Positions 42,444-51,795 of a stretch of DNA of 64,000 bases are shown here, one piece after another. The notes beneath the pieces are model-generated. The model was not told where the DNA came from. It saw only the letters and a program-made list of their open reading frames with translations, and did not search any database. Position numbers and translations under genes: made by a program. This DNA is from Blastopirellula marina DSM 3645. GTDB lineage: Bacteria > Planctomycetota > Planctomycetia > Pirellulales > Pirellulaceae. Within the stretch, counting starts at the first letter, position 1, and each line of letters starts with the position of its first letter. Location of the stretch: assembly GCF_000153105.1 (NCBI RefSeq), contig NZ_CH672377.1, positions 90,603-154,602 of the forward strand, written 5' to 3'.

Positions 42444-44945
42444 CTATTCCACGTAGGAAAACTCGTTCGACGCCAACACGCTCTGACAAACGGCTGACCA
42501 GGCCGCCAGGTGCGGATCTTCGATCTTGGCGTCGGTTTGCAGCAGCGGCTCGAGCTGCGACGCGTACTTCAATAACCGTTCGACTTCATGCGGTTGCGGC
42601 AGTCGTCCTAGCGCGATTTCATAAAGCCGCGGCACGCGTGCTTCCGCATCGCTCGGAAATTCCTCAATCAATCGTTTCGCGAGCCCTTCCGAGGCCGACA
42701 AAAACAGTTCGCTGTTCATCGCATACAACGCTTGCGGCGCCACCGTCGATGTCCCCCGGCTTCCGGTCGTGACATCGGCCGTCGCGAAATCAAACAGCGA
42801 GAAGCCGTCGTACATGTTGTTGCGAATCACCGGCAGATAGATCGAGCGGCGGAACGTGTCGTAAGTGGTCGCATCTTTCGAGGTGTGATCGAAGACTAGC
42901 TTCCACTTCGGCAGATCCAAGACTGACTCGCCGCGGCTCGTGTCCAACAGCCCGCTCACCGCCAACAGCGAATCGCGTAACGATTCGGCGTCCAGGCGTT
43001 GCACATTGGCCCGCCAATGCGCTTTGTTCTCGGGATCCAGCTGCTCATTCTCGGCGATCGCCTGGCTGCTGAACTGATACGTTTCGCTCAGCATGATCTG
43101 CTTCTGCAGCTTCTTGATCGACCAGCCGTTCTCGCGAAGCTCGACGGCCAACCAGTCCAGCAATTCCGGCTGAGTCGGCGCTTCTCCGAGTCGCCCAAAG
43201 TTGTCGGTCGTCGGCGCGAGGGCTTCGCCAAAATGCCAGCCCCAAATCCGATTGACGGCCACCCGGGCGGTCAATGGATTCTCCTCACTGGTCAACCAAC
43301 GCGCCAGTTGCAAACGACCACTTTCGGACTCGCCGATTTTGAGGGCGCCCGATCGATTCATGACCGCCGGTACGCCGCGCTCGACCGATCGCCCCAGCAT
43401 CAGATGACTGCCGCGAACATGAATCTGCGTATCGGCGGCCGTTCCTTCTTCCACGGCCATTGCGGTCGGCAACTCGGGCGCGTCGGCGGTTAATTGGGCG
43501 ATCTCTTTGCGCAGTTTGGCTAACTGCGTCTTGGTTTCTTCTGGATACTTTTGTTCGGCGTCGGCCGGAACCGCGCTATCCGCCGCGGCGCCTATTTCTT
43601 TCAGCAGCGCCGCATTGGCCGCTTTCACCTGCGCGGCGAGTTCGGTCTCTTTGGCTTTTCGCTGTGCGTCGAGTTCGGTCTTTCGCTTGATTTCTTCGTC
43701 GGTCGCCAACGTTCGCTCGTTGTACTTGGCGATCACCGTGTAGTTTTGCATCGACTTGGTGCTTTTGAAGATCCCCGCCAACGCGTAGTAGTCGGCCGTA
43801 TAGATTGGATCAAACTTGTGATCGTGACACCGCGCACAAGCGATCGTCATCCCCAGAAAGGCCTGGCTAAACGTATCGATCTGCTCGTCGATGATGTCCA
43901 TTTCCATCTTGACCGGGTCTTTCTCGGCTAGGACCTTCGGCCCCAGCGTCAGAAAACCAGTCGCGATCACCGCCGAATAGTCGCCCGACGCTTCGCCGTG
44001 CCGCTCGTCTTTCTCCAGCAGATCGCCGGCGACTTGCTCTTGTAGAAATCGGTCGTACGGTTTGTCGGCGTTCATCGCATCGATTACATAGTTGCGATAT
44101 CGCCAAGCGTCGACAAAGCCCTGATTCTCGTCGAGACCATTGCTGTCGGCGTAGCGAACCACGTCCAACCAGTGCCGTCCCCAACGTTCGCCATACCGGC
44201 GCGAACTCAACAAGCGATCGATCACATGCTCAAACGCCGAAGGGGTCTCATCCGCCAAAAATGCGGCGATCTCTTCCGGCGTCGGCGGCAAGCCGATCAG
44301 GTCCAATGTCGCGCGGCGCAAGAGCGTCCGTTTGTCCGCAGCGGCACTGGGGGTTAACCCCTGTTTTTGCAAATGCGAAAAAGTGAACGCGTCGATCGGA
44401 TTCGGCTTGGCCGGCTGGCCTTCAACTTCAGGAACTTCCGGGCGGACGATCGGCTGAAAGGCCCAATACTTCCGCGCCTCTTCCAAGTCGATCGCGCCGC
44501 GGCGCGGCGTGATCGAACCGGCGTCGCCGCTCTCCGGATGCGGCGCCCCTTTTTCGACCCATTGCCGCAGCAGTTGGATTTCGTCATCGGCCAATTTGCC
44601 GTCCGGCGGCATCTGCAGCAGCTCATGCTTAAAGCTGACCGCGGTCAGCAGCAAACTCTCGTCCAAACTGCCTGGTACGATCGCCGGTCCCGAAGTTCCT
44701 CCGCCGAGCATGCCGGCGTAAGTATCCAATCGCAGCGCCGACTCTTGGGTATCCTCGCCGTGGCAATCAATACATTTGCTGACCAGCAGCGGACGAATCT
44801 TTGCTTCAAAAAACTTCAAATCATCGCTGCTCGGCGCCGGCGGTTCGGCGGCGCGCGATTCGCACGGCGAGAGCCGCAAAGTCGGCAAGATCCACAACAA
44901 AGCGATCCAGCAAAGCGATCGTCGATAGCAGCGGGGAGTCGACAT
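42444..44945 (-). CDS. Planctomycete cytochrome c protein with DUF1549 and DUF1553 domains
   Basis: The 833-residue exported protein has a signal peptide (about 1-32). A PSCyt1 heme domain follows with CIDCH at 58-62 and the downstream MPPDGKLADDEIQLLRQWV. DUF1549 lies at about 185-395 (NPIDAFTFSHLQ through CARCHDHKFDPI, a second CxxCH) and DUF1553 at about 560-810. The function is unproven. The class is thought to be part of periplasmic redox or hydrolytic machinery specific to Planctomycetes. It is the first gene of a six-gene run and is divergent from a LysR regulator, so it is probably controlled by it. Confidence 0.92.
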   Translation of the reverse strand: MSTPRCYRRSLCWIALLWILPTLRLSPCESRAAEPPAPSSDDLKFFEAKIRPLLVSKCIDCHGEDTQESALRLDTYAGMLGGGTSGPAIVPGSLDESLLLTAVSFKHELLQMPPDGKLADDEIQLLRQWVEKGAPHPESGDAGSITPRRGAIDLEEARKYWAFQPIVRPEVPEVEGQPAKPNPIDAFTFSHLQKQGLTPSAAADKRTLLRRATLDLIGLPPTPEEIAAFLADETPSAFEHVIDRLLSSRRYGERWGRHWLDVVRYADSNGLDENQGFVDAWRYRNYVIDAMNADKPYDRFLQEQVAGDLLEKDERHGEASGDYSAVIATGFLTLGPKVLAEKDPVKMEMDIIDEQIDTFSQAFLGMTIACARCHDHKFDPIYTADYYALAGIFKSTKSMQNYTVIAKYNERTLATDEEIKRKTELDAQRKAKETELAAQVKAANAALLKEIGAAADSAVPADAEQKYPEETKTQLAKLRKEIAQLTADAPELPTAMAVEEGTAADTQIHVRGSHLMLGRSVERGVPAVMNRSGALKIGESESGRLQLARWLTSEENPLTARVAVNRIWGWHFGEALAPTTDNFGRLGEAPTQPELLDWLAVELRENGWSIKKLQKQIMLSETYQFSSQAIAENEQLDPENKAHWRANVQRLDAESLRDSLLAVSGLLDTSRGESVLDLPKWKLVFDHTSKDATTYDTFRRSIYLPVIRNNMYDGFSLFDFATADVTTGSRGTSTVAPQALYAMNSELFLSASEGLAKRLIEEFPSDAEARVPRLYEIALGRLPQPHEVERLLKYASQLEPLLQTDAKIEDPHLAAWSAVCQSVLASNEFSYVE

Positions 44946-45193
44946 GGAGTTCTCTTTAGGCAGGAGTTTTCATGCAGCTCAAAAGCCAGCGCGCTAATTG
45001 GTCAATCTCGAAACATGGCTTCCCAGGAAGGAGGAGAAGCGTCGAGTTATCAGGCGTGTCCAATCGATTTTGCCCGCAGAGGAATTTCGTTTTCAAAAAC
45101 GACAATTCTTCCAGGCTCAAACCATGAAATGAGTATATCCTGGAAGCGGTTTAAATCGAGACTTCATTTGGTACAATAATTTGAAACGACAGG

Positions 45194-45208
45194 TTGCACT
45201 ACGTGCAA
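45194..45208. promoter_or_regulatory. Perfect LysR-type box, TTGCAC-N3-GTGCAA
   Basis: A perfect 15-base dyad contains the T-N11-A core of LysR-type operators. It lies 21 bases before the LysR ATG at 45230 and 248 bases before the divergent cytochrome gene start. The position suits autorepression plus control of the six-gene operon. Its presence argues against the in-frame TTG at 45194 as start, since that codon is part of the dyad. Confidence 0.7.
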
Positions 45209-45229
45209 TCGCAATCAGGAATCGGCCAG

Positions 45230-46189
45230 ATGCCCCAGAAAACGCCGTTAACGCTGCTCTACAAAGACATCTCTTACCCGCAACTGCGCAGCTATTGCGA
45301 AACGGTCCGCCACGGCAGCATGTCGGCCGCCGCCGATTCGCTGCAAGTCTCGCATCCGACTGTCTGGAAACAGATCCGAGCACTCGAACAACTGCTGGGA
45401 CAGACCTTGATCGAGTCGGACGGTCGCCGCAGCGAGATCACGCCGGCCGGCCGCTTGTTAGCGGAACTAGCGACGCCGATCATCGCCGAATTCGAAACGT
45501 TGCGGCATCGTTTTCAACAGGCGTGCGAGACCGCGCCGCGGACGTTATCGGTCGCTGCGCCGCCGCGCAGCTATACCGACGATCTGTTGGGAGTGATCGC
45601 CCAGTTCCGCGCCAACTTTCCCGACGTTCGCCTGGTGATGCGAGAAGTGTTTGAGTCGCTTGGCAACGAAATGCTGGAAGCCGGCGAAGTCGACCTGGTG
45701 ATCGGCGACAACAAGTGCTGCCGCAATCCTGAAGAACTGTTGGTCGAACCGATGTACGCGATCGAGCCGATGGTCATCATGCCGGTCGGTCATCCGCTCG
45801 CCGAGCGGCGCCGCATCTTACCGAAAGATCTCGCCAAGTATTCGGTGCTCAATCATCGCGCTTCGTACGCCGACGATGAAGGCCGCGCCATCCTCACCAA
45901 AGCCGGCGTCTTTGATTTTCCGGAACGAGGCTTCGATTTGATTCTCGCGTCATCGATTCGCAGTTGCGTTAAGCAAGGGCACGGCATCGGCCTGGTCGGC
46001 CGCGTCATTCCCGACGCTACGAGCGATCCCGAACTGGTCGAACGCTCGCTTAAACATTGCCTGCCGCCGACCGAAATCAACGGCTACCGCAGCCGCCGAA
46101 TTACCGAAGACCCGGTTTTGCGATCATTTATCGATCTGGTGAAAGCAACGCTTGGCAACGAGCGTGCAACAACTCCACCCCGGGCCTAA
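45230..46189 (+). CDS. LysR-family transcriptional regulator
   Basis: The product has about 319 residues. The N-terminal winged helix (SYPQLRSYCETVRHGSMSAA, then SHPTVWKQIRALEQLLGQ) is the standard LysR pattern, with TPAGRLLAEL at its end. The C-terminal two-lobed effector domain includes VDLVIGDN and VMPVGHPLAERR. It is transcribed away from the cytochrome/DUF1501/aminotransferase/M20/MFS/amidohydrolase run and probably activates it in response to a metabolite. I choose the ATG at 45230 (AGGA about 10 bases upstream). TTG 45194 and GTG 45203 are in frame but lie in the operator. Confidence 0.88.
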   Translation: MPQKTPLTLLYKDISYPQLRSYCETVRHGSMSAAADSLQVSHPTVWKQIRALEQLLGQTLIESDGRRSEITPAGRLLAELATPIIAEFETLRHRFQQACETAPRTLSVAAPPRSYTDDLLGVIAQFRANFPDVRLVMREVFESLGNEMLEAGEVDLVIGDNKCCRNPEELLVEPMYAIEPMVIMPVGHPLAERRRILPKDLAKYSVLNHRASYADDEGRAILTKAGVFDFPERGFDLILASSIRSCVKQGHGIGLVGRVIPDATSDPELVERSLKHCLPPTEINGYRSRRITEDPVLRSFIDLVKATLGNERATTPPRA

Positions 46190-46665
46190 GCCCCTTGCTT
46201 ACACGCAACTTCCTCAGCCACGGCTTGCCCGTGGTCCCGTCTTCGCTTCCAGCAAATACCGACGTTGCTCCAAAATTGTCTCTCGACAAAGCGCACAACA
46301 TTGAAGTCGACTGTGGGGTGAGGATCCGACGGTTGTCGGTATTGGTTTGGGGAACTGGATGTCTGACATCTCTCGATCCACTGTCCACTTTTCGTGGACA
46401 ATTCCACCGCGCGCATCCCCCGCGCTTGTTAAGCGGACCGGCGTCTAAATCGCTTGCACGCTTCTTCCCAGCAATTTAACACTGCTCTTTCGCGATTAAC
46501 TGCCTGTTACGGGTCATTTCCTGGCTGTTAACGGCGCTTTTTTTCTCTTTACCTGCTGGGGCATTTGCGCACATCACAATACCATTTTTCGGGCGCAGGG
46601 CCGGAAGGGTGCAAGTAGCTTAAACCCATCACTTCGTCCTTCGATCCTCTTTCAAGGAATTGTCC
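46190..46665. other. Intergenic region with two short hairpins
   Basis: Two hairpins are visible. One at 46218-46234 (CCACGG, CTTGC, CCGTGG) has a 6-base stem. One at 46382-46400 (TGTCCAC, TTTTC, GTGGACA) has a 7-base stem. Neither has a T-run. The right part, from about 46480, is AT-richer and should hold the promoter of the DUF1559 gene; AAGGA precedes its ATG. I see no gene here. Confidence 0.55.
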
Positions 46666-47589
46666 ATGACTCGACGACGAGCGTTTACCCTGGTCGAACT
46701 CCTGGTCGTGATCGCGATCATCGGGGTACTGATCGCTCTCTTATTGCCGGCGGTGCAACAAGCCCGCGAGGCGGCCCGTCGAATGCAATGCATCAACAAC
46801 CTGAAACAGATCGGACTGGCGATGCACAACTATCACGACACCCACCGCGTTCTAACGTCGGGCTTCATTGATGATGCGAACGACACCGGCGGCGTTGATG
46901 GTTATGGTTGGAGTTGGTCAGTGATGCTGCTGCCGTTTCTAGAACAACAAGCGATGCATGATCAACTATCGCCAGGCCCGCAAACGGTCAGCCAAGCGAT
47001 CACATCGAACCTAACGCTGCTGCAGCAACCGCTGACCGCCTACCTTTGTCCTAGTTCGACCGACGAAACGCTCAACCCGCACTACCTGTTCAGCGACGAG
47101 AAGCTGGCGACCTCCAACTATGCGACGGTCACCGGTCACGGCTACACCAGTGGGGCATCGGTCGATCGCGGCGGCGCTTTCTTTCGCAACAGCTACAAAA
47201 CGCTGGCCGACATCCATGACGGGACCAGCAACACGCTGATGGCCGGGGAAAAAGTGGTAGCTAATCCGCGTAGCAAGAACATCTTGGGAGGCGCCGTATG
47301 GGCCGCCGCCAACCGCACTGACCGGATGGGGAATTCAGGGCAGAATACCGATTCGGTCGGTTCGACCCTCGGCTCGATCCACGCGCTGCACCCCCTTAAT
47401 GGCGATCCGGAAGCGGCGAGTCTCGACCTCGCGTTCGCTCCGATGATCTACGCCAGCCAACATCCTGGCGGCGTTCAGTTTGCGCTGTTCGACGGTTCAG
47501 CTCGCTTTCTTAGCGAAAACCTCGATCACACGAACTTGTTGCCCAACCTGGCTCGCATCGACGACCGCAACCCAGTGGGAGAATTTTGA
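46666..47589 (+). CDS. DUF1559 pilin-like protein (copy 2)
   Basis: The 307-residue DUF1559 protein has prepilin leader [20 protein letters not shown] at the very N-terminus. This is followed by [20 protein letters not shown] and a C-terminal [16 protein letters not shown] (H-X9-DG). The leader is very short, so almost the whole protein is mature. AAGGA is found 8 bases before the ATG at 46666. The stop is 1 base before the next ATG at 47591, so it is coupled to the lipoprotein gene. In this locus it heads a plus-strand series that leads to the sialidase and sialic-acid lyase. Confidence 0.92.
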   Translation: MTRRRAFTLVELLVVIAIIGVLIALLLPAVQQAREAARRMQCINNLKQIGLAMHNYHDTHRVLTSGFIDDANDTGGVDGYGWSWSVMLLPFLEQQAMHDQLSPGPQTVSQAITSNLTLLQQPLTAYLCPSSTDETLNPHYLFSDEKLATSNYATVTGHGYTSGASVDRGGAFFRNSYKTLADIHDGTSNTLMAGEKVVANPRSKNILGGAVWAAANRTDRMGNSGQNTDSVGSTLGSIHALHPLNGDPEAASLDLAFAPMIYASQHPGGVQFALFDGSARFLSENLDHTNLLPNLARIDDRNPVGEF

Positions 47590-47590
47590 G

Positions 47591-48064
47591 ATGATCGCTT
47601 CCGCATTCACACGTATCGGCGGCTCGGCGATCCTAATCGGTTGTCTCTTCCTCGCGAGCGGCTGCGGCACAGACGACTTGCCGTTGGGCCATGTGACTGG
47701 CCGAGTGACCTGTCAAACGAAGCCGATTTCCGCCGCTACGATTCTGTTTACCCCGATCGCCAACAGCGGTTCGACGCTAGTCGGCAAGCCGGCGACCTCC
47801 AAAATCGGCCCGGACGGCAGTTTTGAGCTGACGACCTATCAAATGCATGACGGCGCGGTGCTTGGTCCGCATCGCGTCACGGTGGTTTTCGACGGTCAAG
47901 AGCTCGACAGCATGACGCTGACCGAGGAATCGAATCCCGAATACGCCGTCCGCCGTTCCTCTCCTTCGTCACGCAAATTGCCCCCGTGCGCGCGTTATCC
48001 GCAGGAGATCGAGCTGGAAGTGACCGGCGCCGAAAACCATTTCGATATCGAATTGTCCAACTAA
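47591..48064 (+). CDS. Small planctomycete lipoprotein (partner of DUF1559 copy 2)
   Basis: The 157-residue lipoprotein has signal AILIGCLFLASGC, with the lipobox cysteine near residue 25. It then has the pattern GHVTGRVTCQTKPISAATIL, GSFELTTYQ and GPHRVTVVF, as in the other DUF1559 partners. It starts 1 base after the DUF1559 stop. Its C-terminal part, RKLPPCARYPQEIELEVTG, has a cysteine not seen in the other two. Role unknown. Confidence 0.83.
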   Translation: MIASAFTRIGGSAILIGCLFLASGCGTDDLPLGHVTGRVTCQTKPISAATILFTPIANSGSTLVGKPATSKIGPDGSFELTTYQMHDGAVLGPHRVTVVFDGQELDSMTLTEESNPEYAVRRSSPSSRKLPPCARYPQEIELEVTGAENHFDIELSN

Positions 48065-48142
48065 CCCCATTGCTGGGCCCCGCAGCTTCGATTCCATCTC
48101 AAACCCTTTTTTTTAATTTTTGCGAGTAAGCGAGTCAGTCGC

Positions 48143-49081
48143 ATGAAAAGTAAAGGATTCACGTTGGTTGAGTTGTTGGTGGTCATCGCGATCATTGGCG
48201 TCTTGATCGCACTGTTGCTTCCCGCGGTTCAACAAGCCCGCGAGGCGGCCCGTCGCATGCAGTGCGGCAACAATCTGAAACAGATCGGCCTTGGGATGCA
48301 TAACTATCACGACGTGATACAAAAGCTTCCCCCTGGTTGGATTTACTATGACGAAGGTCGGGTCGCCAACACGTACGGCAAAGCTACCTGGGGCTGGGGG
48401 ACGCTTTTGCTTCCGTACATCGAGCAAGCCCCGCTTTACGATCAATTGAGCCCCAATACAAAAGAGGTCAGTTCGGTTGACATCAACCTGACGGGAACCT
48501 ATCTCCCAGCTTTTATTTGCCCCACGGATAACCCGCCAAAGTTGGTCACCAGCGGCAGCTTTGTCTCTGGCGCATCAAACTACAGCGGCGTCTTGGGACG
48601 GTTTGACACGGCGGAGGCGGGGACCGCCTACTCGCCCAACGTGCCTGCCGTTAGCGGCGGCGCTCTCTATTACCGCACCGACGCCGTCAATGAGACGTAC
48701 CGCCCTGAAGGAGTCATGGGGCCCAAGGGCTTTCGCTTCAGGGATATTACCGATGGACTGAGCAACACGCTGCTAGTCGGCGAGAAAAGCCAGAAGATCT
48801 CAAAGAATGCAGGCGGTTGGGCCGGCGCGCGGTATGACAGGTGCTTGGGCTGCTCGTACGGATGTCTTTTCGGCGTCGTCGGCGTCGTCGATTTTTCGAT
48901 CAATGAAGATGGCGGCGCCGCTGGTTGGCGGCGAGAACGAGTTTTCACCAGTCGTCACCCAGGGGGCGCCCAGTTCGCGCTTTGCGACGGTTCGGTCCGC
49001 TTCCTTCCCGAAACGATCGACGCCGACACCTATCTTTGGCTGGGCCAACGAAACGACGGGCAAGTTGTCGACGAATACTAG
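48143..49081 (+). CDS. DUF1559 pilin-like protein (copy 3)
   Basis: The 312-residue protein has prepilin leader [39 protein letters not shown] and the C-terminal HPGGAQFALCDGSVRF. The N-terminal 60 codons are nearly identical in protein to copy 2, with long identical DNA stretches, which suggests recent duplication or gene conversion. A small cysteine-containing insert (CLGCSYGC) near residue 235 is specific to this copy. It is followed by a third lipoprotein gene. Confidence 0.92.
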   Translation: MKSKGFTLVELLVVIAIIGVLIALLLPAVQQAREAARRMQCGNNLKQIGLGMHNYHDVIQKLPPGWIYYDEGRVANTYGKATWGWGTLLLPYIEQAPLYDQLSPNTKEVSSVDINLTGTYLPAFICPTDNPPKLVTSGSFVSGASNYSGVLGRFDTAEAGTAYSPNVPAVSGGALYYRTDAVNETYRPEGVMGPKGFRFRDITDGLSNTLLVGEKSQKISKNAGGWAGARYDRCLGCSYGCLFGVVGVVDFSINEDGGAAGWRRERVFTSRHPGGAQFALCDGSVRFLPETIDADTYLWLGQRNDGQVVDEY

Positions 49082-49163
49082 TCGCTGCACTATCGCCACA
49101 TGCCAAGCTGACGCCCGTCTGAATACGGCGGCTGAACCTCCCGTTCCAATGTAAAGGCCTCCC

Positions 49164-49586
49164 ATGTTTCGGAATTACTTGAAATGGCTGGCGCTCGTCG
49201 CGCTGACCGGCGTCATAGGATGCGGCGCCAATCGCGGCGATCTGCCTGACCTGGTCGACGTCACCGGCAGGATCACGGTCGACGGCAAGCAGACGCCGGG
49301 GCTCCGCGTCGTGTTTGAACCGGAATTCGGCCGCCGCTCGGTTGGTTTCACCAACGAGGCCGGCGAGTTTTCCCTGCAGTATCTGACCAGCGTGGATGGC
49401 GCCGTCCCGGGCAAGCATACGGTGAAAGTTACCTGGGAAGGAGAGGGGACCGACGCCGGTTCCAGCACGACGTCCCAGGCCGTCGTCGTAATTCCCAGCC
49501 GTTACAACATTCGTTCCGAACTAATCGCAATCGTCAGCCAAGACAAGCACCAGTTTGAGTTTGATCTCTCCACGAAGCGCCGCTAA
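49164..49586 (+). CDS. Small planctomycete lipoprotein (partner of DUF1559 copy 3)
   Basis: The 140-residue lipoprotein has signal ending LVALTGVIGC. The mature region has DVTGRITVDGKQTPGLRVVF, then EAGEFSLQYL and GKHTVKVTW, the same layout as the other two partners. It ends 44 bases before the sialidase gene in the same direction and probably shares its transcript. Confidence 0.83.
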   Translation: MFRNYLKWLALVALTGVIGCGANRGDLPDLVDVTGRITVDGKQTPGLRVVFEPEFGRRSVGFTNEAGEFSLQYLTSVDGAVPGKHTVKVTWEGEGTDAGSSTTSQAVVVIPSRYNIRSELIAIVSQDKHQFEFDLSTKRR

Positions 49587-49630
49587 CCCTGCGCCGCAAG
49601 AACCAACAAGCGAGAAACGCAATACCCTCC

Positions 49631-51733
49631 ATGAATTCTTTCCGATCGTTACGACTGCTGTGCGTTATCGCCGCATTATGGGGGTGCGACTCGCTGCTCG
49701 CCGCTCCTACCGCTTCCAATCGCCTGGCGACTGGCTTTGAAGACTTCGCCCCCGGCGAAATCCAGTCGGCGGCAGACTCATCCGGCAAGTGGACCGCCGC
49801 GCCCGATCACGCCGAAGCGCATACGGACCATCATCGCAGCGGCCGACAAAGCCTCCATCTGCTCGGCGGGGAAAAGCGGAGCGTTGTCTGGACGCCGTCG
49901 CCGCTAGCCGCCAAAGTCGACCAACTCGAATTCTGGATAGAACGCTGGACCATCCAAAAGCCGTTTGATTTTCGCGTGGAAGCGAGCGACGGCGAAACGT
50001 GGACGACGCTTTATCACGATGGCGGAAACCTCCCCATCGGGTCGTTCAAAAATCGACTATCGATCCCGTTGCCGCAGGGACTTCCGCGGCAAATCCGCTT
50101 CACCAGCACGACGCCTGACCAGAGCGGCGTATTGATCGACGACCTGGCGGTCGAAGTCGCGACCCCGCAACGCGTAGTCGCGGTCAGGACTCGCCAGCCG
50201 ATTGCGCCGGTGCTGGTTCGAAACGAGCTTAATCCGGTCTTGGAAGTGTGCATCGAGGTTGAGGGAACCCTTCAGCCGTTGAACTTTCGCGAATTGGATC
50301 TCAAGATCGACGGCACATTGCCGCCGAGTCAAATCTCACAACTCGAAATCTTCGCGACGGGAGACGTCGAGGCCCTTGATTGGAGACATCTTCGCAGAGA
50401 CTCCGCCGCGCTACGTCGCTTTGGCGGTGCGTCGAAAATATCGTCTGTATTGGCGATTCCCGGGGATTTTCAACTGTCGCCTGGCGCCAACCGCTTCTTC
50501 GTATCGCTCCAACTGCACGAGACGGTCGACCCGGCGCATACGATTAATATCGCCGCCACGTCAGTGAATATCGCCGGCAGATCCTACGCAATAGAAGCGA
50601 CACAGCCCAACTCAAACCTGCGGATCGGCTACGCCTTGCGAAAGAGGGGCGACGACGGCTTTCATACCTATCGCATCCCCGGCCTGGCTACCACCAACCA
50701 AGGCACGCTGATCGCCGTCTATGACGTGCGGAAAAAATCGGGGAATGATCTTCCCGGCGACATCGATGTCGGCATATCGCGCAGTACTGACGGCGGCCGC
50801 ACGTGGCTGCCCATGCAAATCATCTTCGACATGGGGAGCGATCCGCGGTGGTCGTATGACGGCGTCGGCGATCCAGCCGTGCTGGTCGACAAGCAGACCG
50901 GCGACATCTGGATCGCGGCGATCTGGTGTCACGGCAATCGCGGCTGGCATGGCTCGTCGCCAGGGCTTGAGCCTGAGGAAACGGGGCAACTAATGATGGT
51001 TCGCTCCAGCGACGATGGCCTTACCTGGTCGGCGCCGATGAATATTACCAAGCAAGTGAAGCGTCCAGAATGGTCGTTACTGCTGCAAGGCCCCGGCAAA
51101 GGAATCACCATGCAGGACGGGACGCTCGTCTTCGCCGCGCAGTACCAGGATTCGCCCGAAAAGGGACGCCTGCCGCACTCGACCATTCTCTACTCCCGAG
51201 ATCACGGCACGACCTGGCAAATCGGCACAGGCGCCTTTGACCAGACGACCGAAGCCCAGGTCATTGAAGTCGAACCTGGCGCGCTAATGCTCAATTGCCG
51301 CTACAACCGCGAGTCGACTCGCGTGGTGGCGACGACGACCGATATGGGCGAAACGTGGACGGAACACTCGACGTCGCGTCGTTCGCTGATCGAGCCTCGC
51401 ACGTGCATGGCCAGCCTAATCAACGTCAATCGCGAGTTGGGAATCGACAAGCCGGGCTGGATTCTCTTCTCGAACCCTGACAGCCTCCGCGGCCGTTCGC
51501 GACAGACAATCAAAGGTTCGCCCGATGGCGGTAAAAGCTGGCCGGAGGAAAACCGCCTGTTGCTCGATGAACGAGCAGGCGCCGGTTACAGCTGCATGTC
51601 GATGATCGACCCCCAAACGATTGGGATTCTGTACGAAGGCGGCGAGGCGCAATTGCAGTTTCAACGCATTCCGCTGGCCGATGTGATTGGCGACGGTTCG
51701 CCAGAATCCTCATCCTCGACTCGCCGTAACTAA
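49631..51733 (+). CDS. Secreted exo-alpha-sialidase (GH33-like)
   Basis: The 700-residue exported protein has a signal peptide (about 1-25) and N-terminal beta-sandwich regions (about 30-330). The sialidase propeller begins at HTYRIPG, with Arg348 in the Y/F-RIP motif. Asp-box repeats (S-x-D-x-G-x-T-W) occur as SRSTDGGRTW, RSSDDGLTW and TTTDMGETW. Catalytic-type residues are visible in GDPAVLVD (aspartate), EAQVIEVEPG (glutamate), LNCRYNR (arginine) and GAGYSCMSMID (nucleophile tyrosine, Tyr653). It should release terminal sialic acid outside the cell. The sialic-acid lyase gene follows directly, which supports a sialic-acid scavenging role. Confidence 0.9.
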   Translation: MNSFRSLRLLCVIAALWGCDSLLAAPTASNRLATGFEDFAPGEIQSAADSSGKWTAAPDHAEAHTDHHRSGRQSLHLLGGEKRSVVWTPSPLAAKVDQLEFWIERWTIQKPFDFRVEASDGETWTTLYHDGGNLPIGSFKNRLSIPLPQGLPRQIRFTSTTPDQSGVLIDDLAVEVATPQRVVAVRTRQPIAPVLVRNELNPVLEVCIEVEGTLQPLNFRELDLKIDGTLPPSQISQLEIFATGDVEALDWRHLRRDSAALRRFGGASKISSVLAIPGDFQLSPGANRFFVSLQLHETVDPAHTINIAATSVNIAGRSYAIEATQPNSNLRIGYALRKRGDDGFHTYRIPGLATTNQGTLIAVYDVRKKSGNDLPGDIDVGISRSTDGGRTWLPMQIIFDMGSDPRWSYDGVGDPAVLVDKQTGDIWIAAIWCHGNRGWHGSSPGLEPEETGQLMMVRSSDDGLTWSAPMNITKQVKRPEWSLLLQGPGKGITMQDGTLVFAAQYQDSPEKGRLPHSTILYSRDHGTTWQIGTGAFDQTTEAQVIEVEPGALMLNCRYNRESTRVVATTTDMGETWTEHSTSRRSLIEPRTCMASLINVNRELGIDKPGWILFSNPDSLRGRSRQTIKGSPDGGKSWPEENRLLLDERAGAGYSCMSMIDPQTIGILYEGGEAQLQFQRIPLADVIGDGSPESSSSTRRN

Positions 51734-51795
51734 CCTCCCTCGTCAAAAATTCGTCCTACTTCGTACCGCGCGCTACGCTTCAGGAGCATCCCATA

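Noticed and set aside
46057-46479. Open frame of 140 codons overlapping the LysR 3' end
   Set aside because: It overlaps LysR by 130 bases in another frame and its product shows no signal or motif. Hairpins explain part of the region better.
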